A DNA stretch of 64,000 nt from Rippkaea orientalis PCC 8801 (GTDB lineage Bacteria; Cyanobacteriota; Cyanobacteriia; Cyanobacteriales; Microcystaceae). The stretch is taken from assembly GCF_000021805.1 (NCBI RefSeq), contig NC_011726.1, positions 1,612,001 through 1,676,000 of the forward strand, in the 5' to 3' direction. This document shows positions 17,400 to 27,400 of the stretch, piece by piece (the first letter of the stretch is position 1; each line of letters starts with the position of its first letter). A model generated the notes under the pieces. That model did no database searches, was not told the origin of the DNA, and was given only the letters and a program-made list of their open reading frames with translations. Position numbers and translations under genes: made by a program.

Positions 17400-18743
17400 A
17401 TGGACTTTAAATGTGCCTTGTGTTCTGATAAGCTTGAGATCCTGGTTCAAGATGGTGCAATTACTAGAAAAGAGTATTATGGAATGCTTTCCGATATTCA
17501 TCAATGTACTAATTGTGGACACATACAATTTTATCCCTTGCCTAAACCTGAAGTTTTAGATAATTACTATAGCAGCAACCTTTTTTATAGTGCCAATTCC
17601 TTCCAACTTGAGGATTACTATACTTTTTGGCTTGAGGGAAAAAACGCATCTCAAGTTATTTTTATTGAAAGTCTTATCTTATTAAAAGCAGAATATTTTG
17701 CAAGGACAGAAAAACCAGTGCTTTATGATTATGCCTGTGGTACGGGAGGATTAGTTGCAAAAACTTCACAACTCGGGTTTAATTCGCGTGGTAGTGAAAT
17801 GGATAAGGTATGTGTTGAATTTTGCCAATCAAAAGGTCTTTCTGTGTCACAGGGAGGCATAGAATTATTAGCGAAAGAAAACAATTTAGACATAGTAACC
17901 TGTTACCATTCATTAGAACATTTTTTAAACCCTCAGGCATTTATCGATGCCGTCAACTTGGCTTTAAATGACAATGGTTTTTTAGTTCTTGCTGTACCTA
18001 ATGGGTCATATTATCCAGCACAAGTAGATTTTTTTGGTAAATTTGACTGGTCTTTCTTTCCTGAACACCTTCATTATTTTACCCCTAATTCTATTGATAA
18101 TTTTTTGTTCAAGAACAATTTTGAAGTTATTTCTATGACCTCAAATTCAGTAGCAGATACGCAGTTAGATTGGCTGCATAAATGTGCAATTATTAATAAT
18201 TTTAATCCCTCAATACCCCAAGTTCATGCCTTGTATCATTTCATTGATCAAAATCTTTTAGCTAGAGATTTAAGAGTCATTGCTAGAAAAACAAAAAATC
18301 CCAAGCCTTTAAATTTTGGACGCAAACATAAATCTCGTTTAGAAGAAGTTAGCCCTGGAAATATCAATGGAATTATTTTTTCGGTCAAAGAGATTGATAA
18401 CTCAAAAGCAACACCAAAACTTGTTATTAACGTCCAAGCAAATAAAAAGTTAGATAAAGACTATAAGGTACTCTTACATTTGCGAAGGAAAGAAGATAAA
18501 AATACTGTTTCTGATGACTGTATTAATCTCGATTTTTATCCTGAAAAACCGACCTCGACTTGGGGATCAAAATCCTTTTGGCGAACTAAAGAATCATTCG
18601 ATCTTTATGTACCATTATTGCTTGATAATCCATTTACCTGTTATCAAATTGAGATAGGTCTAATAGATACAGAGTTATCTATTGATAATAAATATATTCT
18701 CTATCACGATACAATTTGTATGATTGGAACTCTTTGTATTTAG
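17400..18743 (+). CDS. SAM-dependent methyltransferase with N-terminal Cys4 motif and C-terminal beta domain
   Basis: 447 residues. The N-terminus has two Cys pairs (CALC at 5-8 and CTNC at about 37-40), a zinc-ribbon as in sugar C-methyltransferase-like proteins. A class I methyltransferase core follows (DYACGTGGL as motif I; CYHSLEHFLNPQ; FLVLAVPNG). The last about 130 residues form a separate, probably beta-rich domain with no family that I recognise. The gene is AT-rich and isolated, and could belong to surface glycan modification. Confidence 0.78.
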   Translation: MDFKCALCSDKLEILVQDGAITRKEYYGMLSDIHQCTNCGHIQFYPLPKPEVLDNYYSSNLFYSANSFQLEDYYTFWLEGKNASQVIFIESLILLKAEYFARTEKPVLYDYACGTGGLVAKTSQLGFNSRGSEMDKVCVEFCQSKGLSVSQGGIELLAKENNLDIVTCYHSLEHFLNPQAFIDAVNLALNDNGFLVLAVPNGSYYPAQVDFFGKFDWSFFPEHLHYFTPNSIDNFLFKNNFEVISMTSNSVADTQLDWLHKCAIINNFNPSIPQVHALYHFIDQNLLARDLRVIARKTKNPKPLNFGRKHKSRLEEVSPGNINGIIFSVKEIDNSKATPKLVINVQANKKLDKDYKVLLHLRRKEDKNTVSDDCINLDFYPEKPTSTWGSKSFWRTKESFDLYVPLLLDNPFTCYQIEIGLIDTELSIDNKYILYHDTICMIGTLCI

Positions 18744-18822
18744 GAGAAATGATATTGTTGATGATCGCTTCCTCAAACGCAGTCAAATAGGGGTCAAAGG
18801 GTGTTGACCCCTACTGGCGTGA

Positions 18823-20232
18823 TTATCCTTGCGGTTTAGCTTGAGCTTCTGCCATCTGCATTGAACGTATCAGATTTTCTAAGGCATATTCTAAATGTAC
18901 CCCCGCATCCACAGCGACCCAACCTTCATCGGTTAAATGCCGCCATTCAAAGTGCAAATGGGGTCCCGTGGAATAGCCTGTACTGCCCACTCGTCCGATC
19001 ACGGTTCCCTGTTCAACCCATTCGCCAGGTTGGACATAGATTTCCGATAGGTGAGCATAGCGAGACTCTTGAGTGCCCTCTAAATGGCGTAAAACCACCA
19101 TTAAACCATAACCGCCAGCCCAGTCAGCTTGGGCAACTTCCCCTGCATAGGCAGCTAAAACAGGGGTTCCTAGCGGTGCACCAATATCCGTCCCCTCGTG
19201 TTGACGGCCAGTTCCGGCAATGGGATGAATGCGCCAACCGAAAGCAGAAGTAATACTAGCTGCGATCGGCACAGGATACATTAAATCCGTCTGATGCTGT
19301 TGGGGAGTCAGTTGGGAAGCCATCCGACCATAGAGACTCGCTGCCCGATTATACCGAGGAACGGGTTCTAAGGAAATGGATAATCCTTTTCTGCCGATAG
19401 GTTGTAAGCTAATCACTTGTTGAGAACTCACAGGACGCGCTCTAAAGGAGGAAGGTTGCGCGGGAGCAGAATAATTAGCTGAAGCAGAATAATTAAATGT
19501 CCTAGCTACTGTCGTTGTTGAGGGTTGTTGACGACTGGCTAAACGGATACGACGGGGAGCTAGAGCTTCTTTGGTGGTTTGGGGAATTGCTGGTTGACTA
19601 GCAACTGAACCACAGGACCCTCGCAGTAATTGACCATTTTGGGAGATGGTTTGACATCCCGTTGAGCGTTCGGTAAGAATAACGCTACTTGGAGGAACGA
19701 CTTTGTTATTGGGGGTGATTCCGTAGCTGGTGGGATCAATATAGCTATTTTTTCCTTGAATGGTTACTGAAGGAGCAATCGGAGTTGTTTTTTGTTGAAT
19801 AGGGGATAAAGGGGAATTAATAGGGGTAAGATTTTGAACTTGAGGATTAGGAGGGGCAATTTTTGGGGCTGACAGTTGTATTTTAGGAGCAGCCGTCCCT
19901 GAATGATTAGAAATTGAGGCTTTAGGAGCCACTTTTGGGGTAATGGGTTTCACGGGAGCGACTTCTAAAACGGGTTTAGTCGCAGGAGCTGGTTCCGGGG
20001 AAAAGGAAGATTTTGGGATTTTAACCGGACTCGGAGCCGCCGCCTCGGGTTTGACGGTTGGGGGAGGTGCATCAGGAATAACTAAAGTATCCGTGGCTAA
20101 GCTAATAGGAGCTAATAAAAGTTGACTACTGACAATCCCTAGTCCACTAATAAAACTCATTCCTTGTTGCAACAAATTGCGTTTTTTCGCCGATTTAGAG
20201 GTTTTTGATCGTGGGTCAGATAGTTGTTTCAT
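18823..20232 (-). CDS. M23 peptidase with long Pro/Ala-rich linker
   Basis: Predicted LytM-type metallo-endopeptidase (469 residues) acting on peptidoglycan. Residues 1-45 form a signal/anchor segment (basic, then hydrophobic). About 150 residues of Pro/Ala/Lys-rich linker span the wall. The C-terminal M23 domain holds the zinc-binding QHEGTDIGAPLGTPV and HLHFEW motifs. ATG at 20232 is chosen over a GTG at 20250. The next gene upstream, a RodZ-like protein, supports a cell-wall or shape role. Confidence 0.9.
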   Translation of the reverse strand: MKQLSDPRSKTSKSAKKRNLLQQGMSFISGLGIVSSQLLLAPISLATDTLVIPDAPPPTVKPEAAAPSPVKIPKSSFSPEPAPATKPVLEVAPVKPITPKVAPKASISNHSGTAAPKIQLSAPKIAPPNPQVQNLTPINSPLSPIQQKTTPIAPSVTIQGKNSYIDPTSYGITPNNKVVPPSSVILTERSTGCQTISQNGQLLRGSCGSVASQPAIPQTTKEALAPRRIRLASRQQPSTTTVARTFNYSASANYSAPAQPSSFRARPVSSQQVISLQPIGRKGLSISLEPVPRYNRAASLYGRMASQLTPQQHQTDLMYPVPIAASITSAFGWRIHPIAGTGRQHEGTDIGAPLGTPVLAAYAGEVAQADWAGGYGLMVVLRHLEGTQESRYAHLSEIYVQPGEWVEQGTVIGRVGSTGYSTGPHLHFEWRHLTDEGWVAVDAGVHLEYALENLIRSMQMAEAQAKPQG

Positions 20233-20309
20233 TTCCGTTTCACTTCTCACAATCTTTTACTCAAACAGTGTAACAAAGTTTTGTTTGTTAACTGACTTGG
20301 TTACTTCTC

Positions 20310-21056
20310 CTATTGCCCCTCCCGTTTTCTCTCAAGAGAAGAAGATGGATAAGAGTGATCATGAAATTCATGAGTTCCCATCTCTAACGCAGCGCGTTTG
20401 AGACTGTTAGAAATCCCTTGAACCGATAAAATAACAATAATGATATATAAAAAGTAAAGATGGAGAGGACGCAACTGAATAGTTGGTAACCAGATCTGAA
20501 AACGGGGAGAACGAGTTGATTTTAAAACAACATCAGTGGGGAAACGATCCGCTAAGGCGAGGCTATCTAATCCTAAATAATCAGCAAATTTCTTGAGCAT
20601 TCCGCGAATATAAATGGGTTCGGGCAATTCTTCAAGATTTCCTGTTTCAATTGCTTGTAATAACCCGACAGAAATACAAGTATCGGCGGCGATCGCTTCT
20701 AAGGATAATCCTTGTTCTCGGCGAGTATGATACAATTCAAAGCCAATCTCCGTCAGAATTTCCCGTTGCACTTCAATCGGATCTATTGATGATTTTTTCT
20801 GCCAAGGAAGCTTTGCCAAAAGTTTCTTGAAATGCTCTAAATTTGGCCGTTTAGGCTTGTCTAATTCAGAAGTAGGGGTTCCCATCTGTGCCGACTCATC
20901 CTCGGTTAATGAGCGAATTAACTTAACTCTAGCCACTAACCGTCGCCAACGGGTTGCCTCTTCATGGGAAGGGGACAGTTGAGGATCATCTAAGGGATAA
21001 GAATGATTATTAGATTGCTCTGGTGGTAGATTGACGGTTGGCTTTTTCCTAGACAT
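20310..21056 (-). CDS. RodZ-like helix-turn-helix membrane protein
   Basis: 248 residues. A cytoplasmic HTH_25-type domain (about 105-175; LSLEAIAADTCISVGLLQAIETGNLEELPEPIYIRG with the diagnostic PEPIYIRG) is followed by one helix (about 205-225) and a very short tail. Full RodZ proteins have a periplasmic beta domain; here only some 25 residues follow the helix. It lies 24 bases downstream of the pseudouridine synthase and upstream of the M23 gene. Confidence 0.85.
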   Translation of the reverse strand: MSRKKPTVNLPPEQSNNHSYPLDDPQLSPSHEEATRWRRLVARVKLIRSLTEDESAQMGTPTSELDKPKRPNLEHFKKLLAKLPWQKKSSIDPIEVQREILTEIGFELYHTRREQGLSLEAIAADTCISVGLLQAIETGNLEELPEPIYIRGMLKKFADYLGLDSLALADRFPTDVVLKSTRSPRFQIWLPTIQLRPLHLYFLYIIIVILSVQGISNSLKRAALEMGTHEFHDHSYPSSSLERKREGQ

Positions 21057-21079
21057 AATTGATCAACTCAGCTTCCCTG

Positions 21080-21838
21080 TTATTTTGCCAATAGATGGGC
21101 ATGATCCTTTAGAAAACGAATTTCTGAGGCCTTGAGCAAACGATAGTGGCCGCTGGGTAAGCTGGGTTCATGGGGACGATGCAAGGCAATGGAACCTACG
21201 GCTGTGCGATGGAGTCTGAGAACGCTAAAGCCAAGATGTTCGACAATACGGCGGATTTGGCGATTTCTTCCTTCTATAAGAATCACTTTTAAGCAGGTTT
21301 GCTGACGGCAACGGTGAATGACCTCTACCTGAGCAGGTAAAGTCTTTTTGCCCATTAGCATAACACCTTCGCGCCATTGTTGTAAGCTAGTCTCAGAAAT
21401 ATCTCCTGATATCGACACTTCGTAGGTTTTGGGTAAGTGATACCGAGGATGGGTTAATCTTAAGGTTAATTCCCCATCATTGGTCAACAGTAGGGCTCCA
21501 GTAGAGTTAAAATCTAGCCTCCCGACGGGATGGATACCCGTTCCCTTTCGCAGTTCTTGAGGGAGTAACTCAAGGACGGTGGGACGGTTTTGGGGATCAT
21601 CACAGGTAGAAACCACTCCTAGAGGTTTATTGACTAAAATATACAAAAATTCAGGTCTTTGAGTGGGTTCAATCCGTTTGCCATCGACTTCTAGGCGATC
21701 GCAGTAAGGATCAACTTTATCCCCTAATTTAACCAGATTTCCATTGACTTTAACCCGTCCTGCTAAAATTAACGACTCTGCCTTTCTTCGAGAAGCAATT
21801 CCCCACTGGGATAGAATTTTTTGCACCCGTTCTTCCAT
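21080..21838 (-). CDS. Pseudouridine synthase, RluB/RsuA type
   Basis: rRNA pseudouridylation enzyme of 252 residues. An N-terminal S4 RNA-binding domain (about 1-60; [20 protein letters not shown]) precedes a catalytic domain with the conserved [17 protein letters not shown] containing the active-site Asp, and [10 protein letters not shown] near the end. The start is ATG, with the small candidate ORF below lying 29 bases upstream. Confidence 0.94.
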   Translation of the reverse strand: MEERVQKILSQWGIASRRKAESLILAGRVKVNGNLVKLGDKVDPYCDRLEVDGKRIEPTQRPEFLYILVNKPLGVVSTCDDPQNRPTVLELLPQELRKGTGIHPVGRLDFNSTGALLLTNDGELTLRLTHPRYHLPKTYEVSISGDISETSLQQWREGVMLMGKKTLPAQVEVIHRCRQQTCLKVILIEGRNRQIRRIVEHLGFSVLRLHRTAVGSIALHRPHEPSLPSGHYRLLKASEIRFLKDHAHLLAK

Positions 21839-21867
21839 TTAATTGACCTATTTTAACCTAACTTAAA

Positions 21868-21984
21868 TTAACTTCCTAATTGCCTCAATTTTGATTGTTC
21901 TTGTTCAATTTGTTCGAGGGTAAGGGGTTGTTTACGAGGTAATCTTTTCCGGAAGGGTTTATTAAAAGAAAGGGTGTTAATCAT
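21868..21984 (-). CDS. Candidate small protein of 38 residues
   Basis: An ATG-to-TAA frame encodes a basic then amphipathic peptide (start MINTLSFNKPFRKRLPRK; end QSKLRQLGS). It ends 29 bases before the RluB-like gene on the same strand, so it could be an upstream small gene in that transcript. Coding status rests only on the frame, composition and position. It could be chance. Confidence 0.3.
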   Translation of the reverse strand: MINTLSFNKPFRKRLPRKQPLTLEQIEQEQSKLRQLGS

Positions 21985-22913
21985 AATAGTATAGTCCAAA
22001 TTGGAAAGACAGAAATAATGGGAATAATAATATTATGCCCCTACAATAAATCAAAACACTCTATTAATCAACAAAGTTTAATAGTTAATTCGTAGGGGTT
22101 TAACAATGTTAAACCTTGATCTCAGTTAAGGCAGTTTTAATCATTTTTGCTGACCTAATTTTTGATAATTTAGCCTATTTTACCCTGTTGCTATCATGAG
22201 TTTAATGCAGTGGGCAATGCCCGCCCTACGTTAGAGTGTAGGTTGGGTTGACGTAAGGAAACCCAACTGAAGATCGGGAGTCTATTAGGGGAACACTCTC
22301 GGCTGAAGGATGGCTTGATTTATTATCCATCCGCTTTTTCCCCTTCCATGAGGTTGGGTTGCCGATGGATAGTAGCGATCGCGTCGTTTAGCAATTTGCT
22401 CAAACCAACCAAATGATCCTGATTACAGCGAACAGAAATATGAAGGGAGGCGATTCTCTCGAACAGACAATGCGTGAGGAAAATACGCCGACTTCCCTGC
22501 CAATTTTGACAATCGGAAACCCTGATCGATTTGATGAGAGTAGCTATCGGCAAAAATGTGCCACTCGTCTGATTGAGATTCTATTGGATCTGGCAAATTA
22601 TATGGGAGTTGGTCGAATTTTCATCCCTTAAAATATCTGATTCATGAAAGATAGTGCGATCTCATCGCCCCTAGTGCCATCGCTGCTCTTGTAGGATGCA
22701 AAGCATGATTCTGTTTTATAATCAATATATTCTAAATTCGGTATGGTTTGAACCCCTCTCGCAACAGAACGCCAACGCTAGGTTATTTGTAAAGAATCTT
22801 ATTAAAATGGGGTTAATGATAAAGATAGAATAAAAGATGCTCTCTATTAACTAAAAAGGATCTTGATCGCTTGAGATAGCAAGATTCCCTAATTTTTATC
22901 TAAATTTTTGCTT
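21985..22913. other. Gap upstream of hemB: dispersed palindromes, no convincing gene
   Basis: Holds a GTGGGCAATGCCCGC palindrome at about 22210-22224 and an eight-base-pair stem GTTGGGTT/AACCCAAC at 22242-22267. Overlapping open frames at 22323-22553 (minus) and 22413-22631 (plus) start with TTG or match nothing known to me. The minus frame ends in a stretch (SLHISVRCNQDHLVGL) that could be an aminotransferase-like C-terminal relic, but this is weak. Confidence 0.5.
22210..22267. repeat. Dispersed palindromes in the hemB upstream gap
   Basis: GTGGGCAATGCCCGC (about 22210-22224) is followed by CTACG and a second stem GTTGGGTT/AACCCAAC (22242-22267) around a ten-base loop. Both belong to the type found elsewhere in this window. 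Confidence 0.65.
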
Positions 22914-23900
22914 ATGTTTCCTATTAATCGTCCCCGTCGTTTACGTCAAACCCCCCAACTCCGTCGCATGGTACAGGAAACGGTTTTGACGGCTAATGAT
23001 CTAATTTATCCCCTATTTGCGGTTCCTGGGCAAAGTGTTGCCAAAGAAGTGAAATCTATGCCAGGAGTTTATCAGCTTTCTGTCGATAAAATTGTCGAAG
23101 AAGCCAAAGAAGTTTACGATCTCGGTATTCCTGCTATTATCCTCTTTGGCATCCCCGACACCAAGGATACGGACGCTACAGGGGCATGGGATCATAATGG
23201 TATTGTCCAACAAGCTGCCACCGCCGTTAAAGAAGCCGTTCCTGAGTTAGTCGTGGTTGCTGATACCTGTTTATGTGAGTATACCAACCATGGACACTGC
23301 GGTTATCTGGAGGTGGGAGACTTAACGGGACGGGTTCTCAACGATCCTACCCTAGAATTATTGAAGAAAACGGCGGTTTCTCAGGCAAAAGCAGGGGCTG
23401 ATATTATTGCCCCGTCGGGGATGATGGACGGGTTTGTTCAGTCCATTCGGGAAGGGTTGGACGAAGCAGGGTTTCAGGATACGCCTATTCTTTCCTATGC
23501 AGCTAAGTACGCTTCTGCCTATTATGGTCCGTTTCGGGATGCGGCGGAGTCTTCCCCCCAATTTGGCGATCGCAGAACCTATCAAATGGACCCCGGCAAT
23601 GTCCGCGAAGCTCTCAAAGAAGTGGAATTAGACATCGCAGAGGGGGCGGATATGTTGATGGTTAAACCCGCGTTATCCTATATGGATGTGATCTGGCGCG
23701 TCAAGGAAATGACCGACCTTCCCGTAGCAGCTTACAATGTTTCTGGGGAATATTCGATGGTTAAAGCGGCTGCTTTGAATGGTTGGATTGATGAGAAAAA
23801 AGTGACCCTAGAAACCTTAATTAGTTTTAAACGAGCAGGGGCCGATTTAATCTTAACGTATCATGCCAAAGATGCGGTGCGTTGGTTAGCTGAAGGTTAA
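22914..23900 (+). CDS. hemB: Delta-aminolevulinic acid dehydratase (porphobilinogen synthase)
   Basis: Condenses two 5-aminolevulinate molecules into porphobilinogen for haem and chlorophyll. The 328 residues contain the Schiff-base lysines K198 ([14 protein letters not shown]) and K251 ([12 protein letters not shown]). The cysteine set C119, C121 and C129 ([13 protein letters not shown]) indicates the zinc-site variant rather than the aspartate-rich plant type. ATG at 22914 chosen over a TTG two codons upstream. Confidence 0.97.
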   Translation: MFPINRPRRLRQTPQLRRMVQETVLTANDLIYPLFAVPGQSVAKEVKSMPGVYQLSVDKIVEEAKEVYDLGIPAIILFGIPDTKDTDATGAWDHNGIVQQAATAVKEAVPELVVVADTCLCEYTNHGHCGYLEVGDLTGRVLNDPTLELLKKTAVSQAKAGADIIAPSGMMDGFVQSIREGLDEAGFQDTPILSYAAKYASAYYGPFRDAAESSPQFGDRRTYQMDPGNVREALKEVELDIAEGADMLMVKPALSYMDVIWRVKEMTDLPVAAYNVSGEYSMVKAAALNGWIDEKKVTLETLISFKRAGADLILTYHAKDAVRWLAEG

Positions 23901-23975
23901 TTGATTTTCTGAGGGCTTAATAATATTCATTGGTGTCAACTTAAGCACCAAACCCCCATTAACAAAAGATTGTAG

Positions 23976-24096
23976 GATGGGTTAGGTGCCACCAGATCAG
24001 GGCATATCACCCTACATTTAGGTAACAAAGGCACCGTAACCCATCATTTATTAATCTAGATGCGGTGGGTTAGCTAAGCGTAACCCACCCTACAAG
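23976..24096 (+). repeat. Two nested dispersed palindromes downstream of hemB
   Basis: The first pairs GATGGGTTAGGTGCC (23976-23990) with GGCACCGTAACCCATC (24030-24045) across a 39-base loop with one bulge. The second is a perfect nine-base-pair stem GGTGGGTTA/TAACCCACC (24064-24089) followed by CTACAAG. The second abuts the truncated end of the brnT remnant. Confidence 0.7.
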
Positions 24097-24099
24097 TTT

Positions 24100-24237
24100 T
24101 ATTTGGTGAGGGTTTTGCGGTTTTATACCATGCGTAGTTCTGTTTGTCGTATTATTAGTGCTAGGAAGGCCAATCAACGTGAACAACGAACGTATTACCA
24201 AGCTATCTCTAGAAGACTGGGGAAAAATGGAGGGTAA
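24100..24237 (+). pseudogene. BrnT-family toxin remnant (C-terminal end only)
   Basis: In frame from 24100, and from an ATG at 24130, the sequence reads FYTMRSSVCRIISARKANQ, followed by REQRTYY and a stop at 24237. The RIISARKA(N/T)xRE signature is the conserved C-terminal motif of BrnT RNase toxins. The N-terminal two thirds, which holds the catalytic fold, is missing; its place is taken by palindromic repeat DNA. It overlaps the antitoxin-like gene by 59 bases in the usual toxin-antitoxin order. Confidence 0.7.
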
Positions 24238-24385
24238 AACCGACTGGAATATGGTTGATTCTATGACGAAAGAAGAAATAGAAAAGAATGCTTGGAATGA
24301 TCTCGATAACCAACCACTTTCTGACGAGTTTTGGGAGGAAGCTGAGGTTATTTTTCCTGAAGAAAATTATCTCGTTAATTCGTAA
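24179..24385 (+). CDS. BrnA-like antitoxin, probably orphaned
   Basis: 68 residues from a GTG preceded by AGGAAGG at a good distance; an ATG at 24227 would give 52. It has the usual short-antitoxin pattern TDWxxVDxMTxEEI, then PLSDEFWEEAEV, as found next to BrnT toxins. No intact partner toxin is present, so it may be a relic, an anti-addiction antitoxin or a regulator of other loci. The frame itself is intact. Confidence 0.65.
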   Translation: MNNERITKLSLEDWGKMEGKTDWNMVDSMTKEEIEKNAWNDLDNQPLSDEFWEEAEVIFPEENYLVNS

Positions 24386-24437
24386 GGATTTAATCATATT
24401 AATTACAGGTTTAGTTTGTAATTGAATAATAAACACC

Positions 24438-27400
24438 TTACCGCCATTCTCCCTGGACAAGGAAAGCCCCCCAATAATAGGGAGATTTCCACTCAGTTTC
24501 TTGCTGCATCTGTAATTGAGCTTCTCTTAAAGCGTCTACAGGAGACATTTTTTTCTGCAACATTAATCGATAAAATCGGGTCATCATTTCTGCGGTTGCT
24601 TGATCATCAACTTTCCACAAACTAACTAAAACGCGAGGCGAACCTGCATACATAAATCCTCTCGTTAAACCGACTAATCCTTCTCCTTTAACCTCTTTTC
24701 CTAACCCTGTTTCACAAGCACTTAAAATAACTAATTCTACGGGTAAATTGAGGTTGAAAATCTCATTCAGACGCAAAAAACCGTTAACCGAATTACCTTT
24801 TGCATCGACTAAAGATAACACCACTCCCGACAATTCTGGGGACTCACTATTAAAAATTCCATGAGTAGCAAAGTGGACAAAGCGATACTGACTCAGTTGG
24901 GGATTACTGGCAAAGGCGATATTTGCTTGGGAGTCGAAGGCAGAAATCCGTTGAGATTCGGGAAAAAGGGGGAGAATGGCTTGGGCTTCTGTCCGAGTTC
25001 CAGGGAGTCTAGGAAGGGTGTTATCATCCCCTAGGGCACGAACTGAACTCTTAAGGGCGATTACGCTTAAATCAGTGTTATTTTGCCGTGATGGGCTGGT
25101 TTGAGGGGATTTTACCCGTTCATCGTTAAGGCTAAAAATGGGATCAGCGAGAATGGCTAAGGTTTTCGGTGCAGGTTTGCGCGTTTTGGTTTCTTGGCGA
25201 ATAATCGCAATACTAGAACTCGAAGGAAGATTGCTCAGTTTGTATTGAGAAATAAGCGATTGATTCGAGACAGAAAGAACGGAAAAAGGGATGTAATTTA
25301 AAATGCCATCAGCGACAATAATAAGCCGTTTTTTCGTCAGATTTTGAGTTGCAGGGGCAAGAATAACCTCACTTAGTTTTGCAGAAGATTGGGCAATAAT
25401 TTCTGGATTATCTTTATCATAAAGGATGGCATCACGCAAGTCTTTTGCTAGTAGCTCAATGGACTTTTTGGGCGGTAATTCATAGCTATTTAATTGCCCT
25501 TTTGTCACTACCCAAAGATAACTGCGTTCTTCACCGAGAGAATATTGCAGTAAGACGCTATTTTCATCTAAAACTTGTTGCTGTACTTGCGTTAAAGTGA
25601 GGGGTTGGGGTTGAGTAAGGGCAGCATATTTAGGGCTTTTTGCTCGAATTTGTGCTTGAATATCTTGGTATTGAGAAAAGAGACTTTTTCGTTGTTGTTG
25701 GAGATCCTGTTTTTGTTGCTCAGTTGGGTTTTTATTGAGCAGTTCTACCCAGTTTTTATCAAGGGCAGCGAGTTTATATTGAAGGCTTTTTTCTTGTTCT
25801 AATAAGTTGAGATCAACGCCTTGTTTAATATCAGCATTGGCTTCATTCAATAATTCAAGAAGTGTTCTTGCACGGGAACGTTCACTGGTATCGAATGCTT
25901 GGGCATCATATCCCTTGGTGGGATCTTTTTGATGCAATTCCATGAGGAGATTAATTTTTAATTCATAGTAATCTTGTTTAGTCGCAAAAAAGCTAGTTCT
26001 TAATTCAGGACTCGCTACGTCTTTACGGATAGTTTCAATAATATTAATAGCTTCATTAATAGAGTTTAAAGCGTTTAATAAACTCCCTTGTGTTCGTTCT
26101 AGTTTAGCAAGATTATAGAGGGTTTGTGATTGTTCTGGTTGTAAGCCTAGGGTACGATAAAGCGTTAGTTGTTCTTGATAGGTTTGGATAGCTTGTTCGG
26201 GTTGTTTTGAAGCTTCGTAAGTTTCAGCAATAGTAGTCAAAAAGTGTGCTTCTAAATCACCAGAACCTGATTGTTTACCTAGATTTTTTGCTTTTTGAGC
26301 CAGTTCTAGAGCTTTGGGATAATTGTTTTGTTTTAACTCAATTTTGGCTAGGGTATCATTAACCTTAGCTTGTCTTGCAAATTTATATTCAATAATCCCT
26401 AATTTTTCCGATAGTTGCAAGGCTTCATTACCAACTTTAATGGCATTTTGATAATCTCCTAAGTCTAAATAAGTTCGACTAATAGTGTATTGAGATGACG
26501 CTTCATAATGACAGTTCCCTGTACTTTTAGATAAAGACAAAGCTTGTTGATAAAATTTTAAGGCTTCTGGGTAATTTTTGAGTTCTTTATAAACAGAACC
26601 TATACTCTGAAAAGCATTAATTGCATTGGAGCGATCGCCGATTTTATTAAAAATAGATAAAGCTTTTTGATAAGACTCTAAACTAGACTCATAAGCCCCT
26701 AAAGATAAGTAAACATCCCCAAGCGTTAACAAAGTCTCTGCTTCTTTGGGGAGTGTTTTAAGTTGACGCTGAATCTCTAAAGCTTGGTTCAGAAAATTAA
26801 TTGCATCTTGTTTTTTTCCTTGTTTATTGAGAATATCAGCAATATTTACTAGGGCTTCGGCTTCATCAGGTTTATCCCCCATAATTTTCCTTAATTTTAA
26901 TTCTTGTTGATACACTTCAATGGCTTTTTGATATTCTCCGATTCTGTGATATTCTAAACCACCCAGCATACTTAAAAACTCTGCTTCACCTCTAAGCACC
27001 TCTCGCTGGCGATACTTTTCGACTTTTTGCTGAAAATTTTCGATAGTATTATTAGTTCTTTTAGGAGAATCAACAGCTTCTGAGGGAGTAGATAAATGTT
27101 GCGATATTTCAAGCTTAGGAGGTTGTTTTAATAAAGCAAATTGATCAGAACAGCTAAAAATTGGTAGGGCTGAATAAATTGAATCTAGTATACTTCTTTC
27201 TCTTTTAAATTCAGGATCAAGAGAATTAGCTTGAGTTAAGATATCTATGCTTTTTTTAATTTCCCCTAAAGTAAAATAAAAAAATGCAACAGCTTGTAAC
27301 GTTTCGGCTTGTTCAATCAGATTATCTTGCCCTTTCCAAAAAGCTAAAGCTTGATAATAAGTCTGAATGGCTTGTTCAGTTTGTCCTAAATTTTGATAAC

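Noticed and set aside
22323-22631. Two small frames upstream of hemB, one ending in an aminotransferase-like stretch
   Set aside because: TTG start or no match, no ribosome-binding site, and the resemblance is too short to call a relic.
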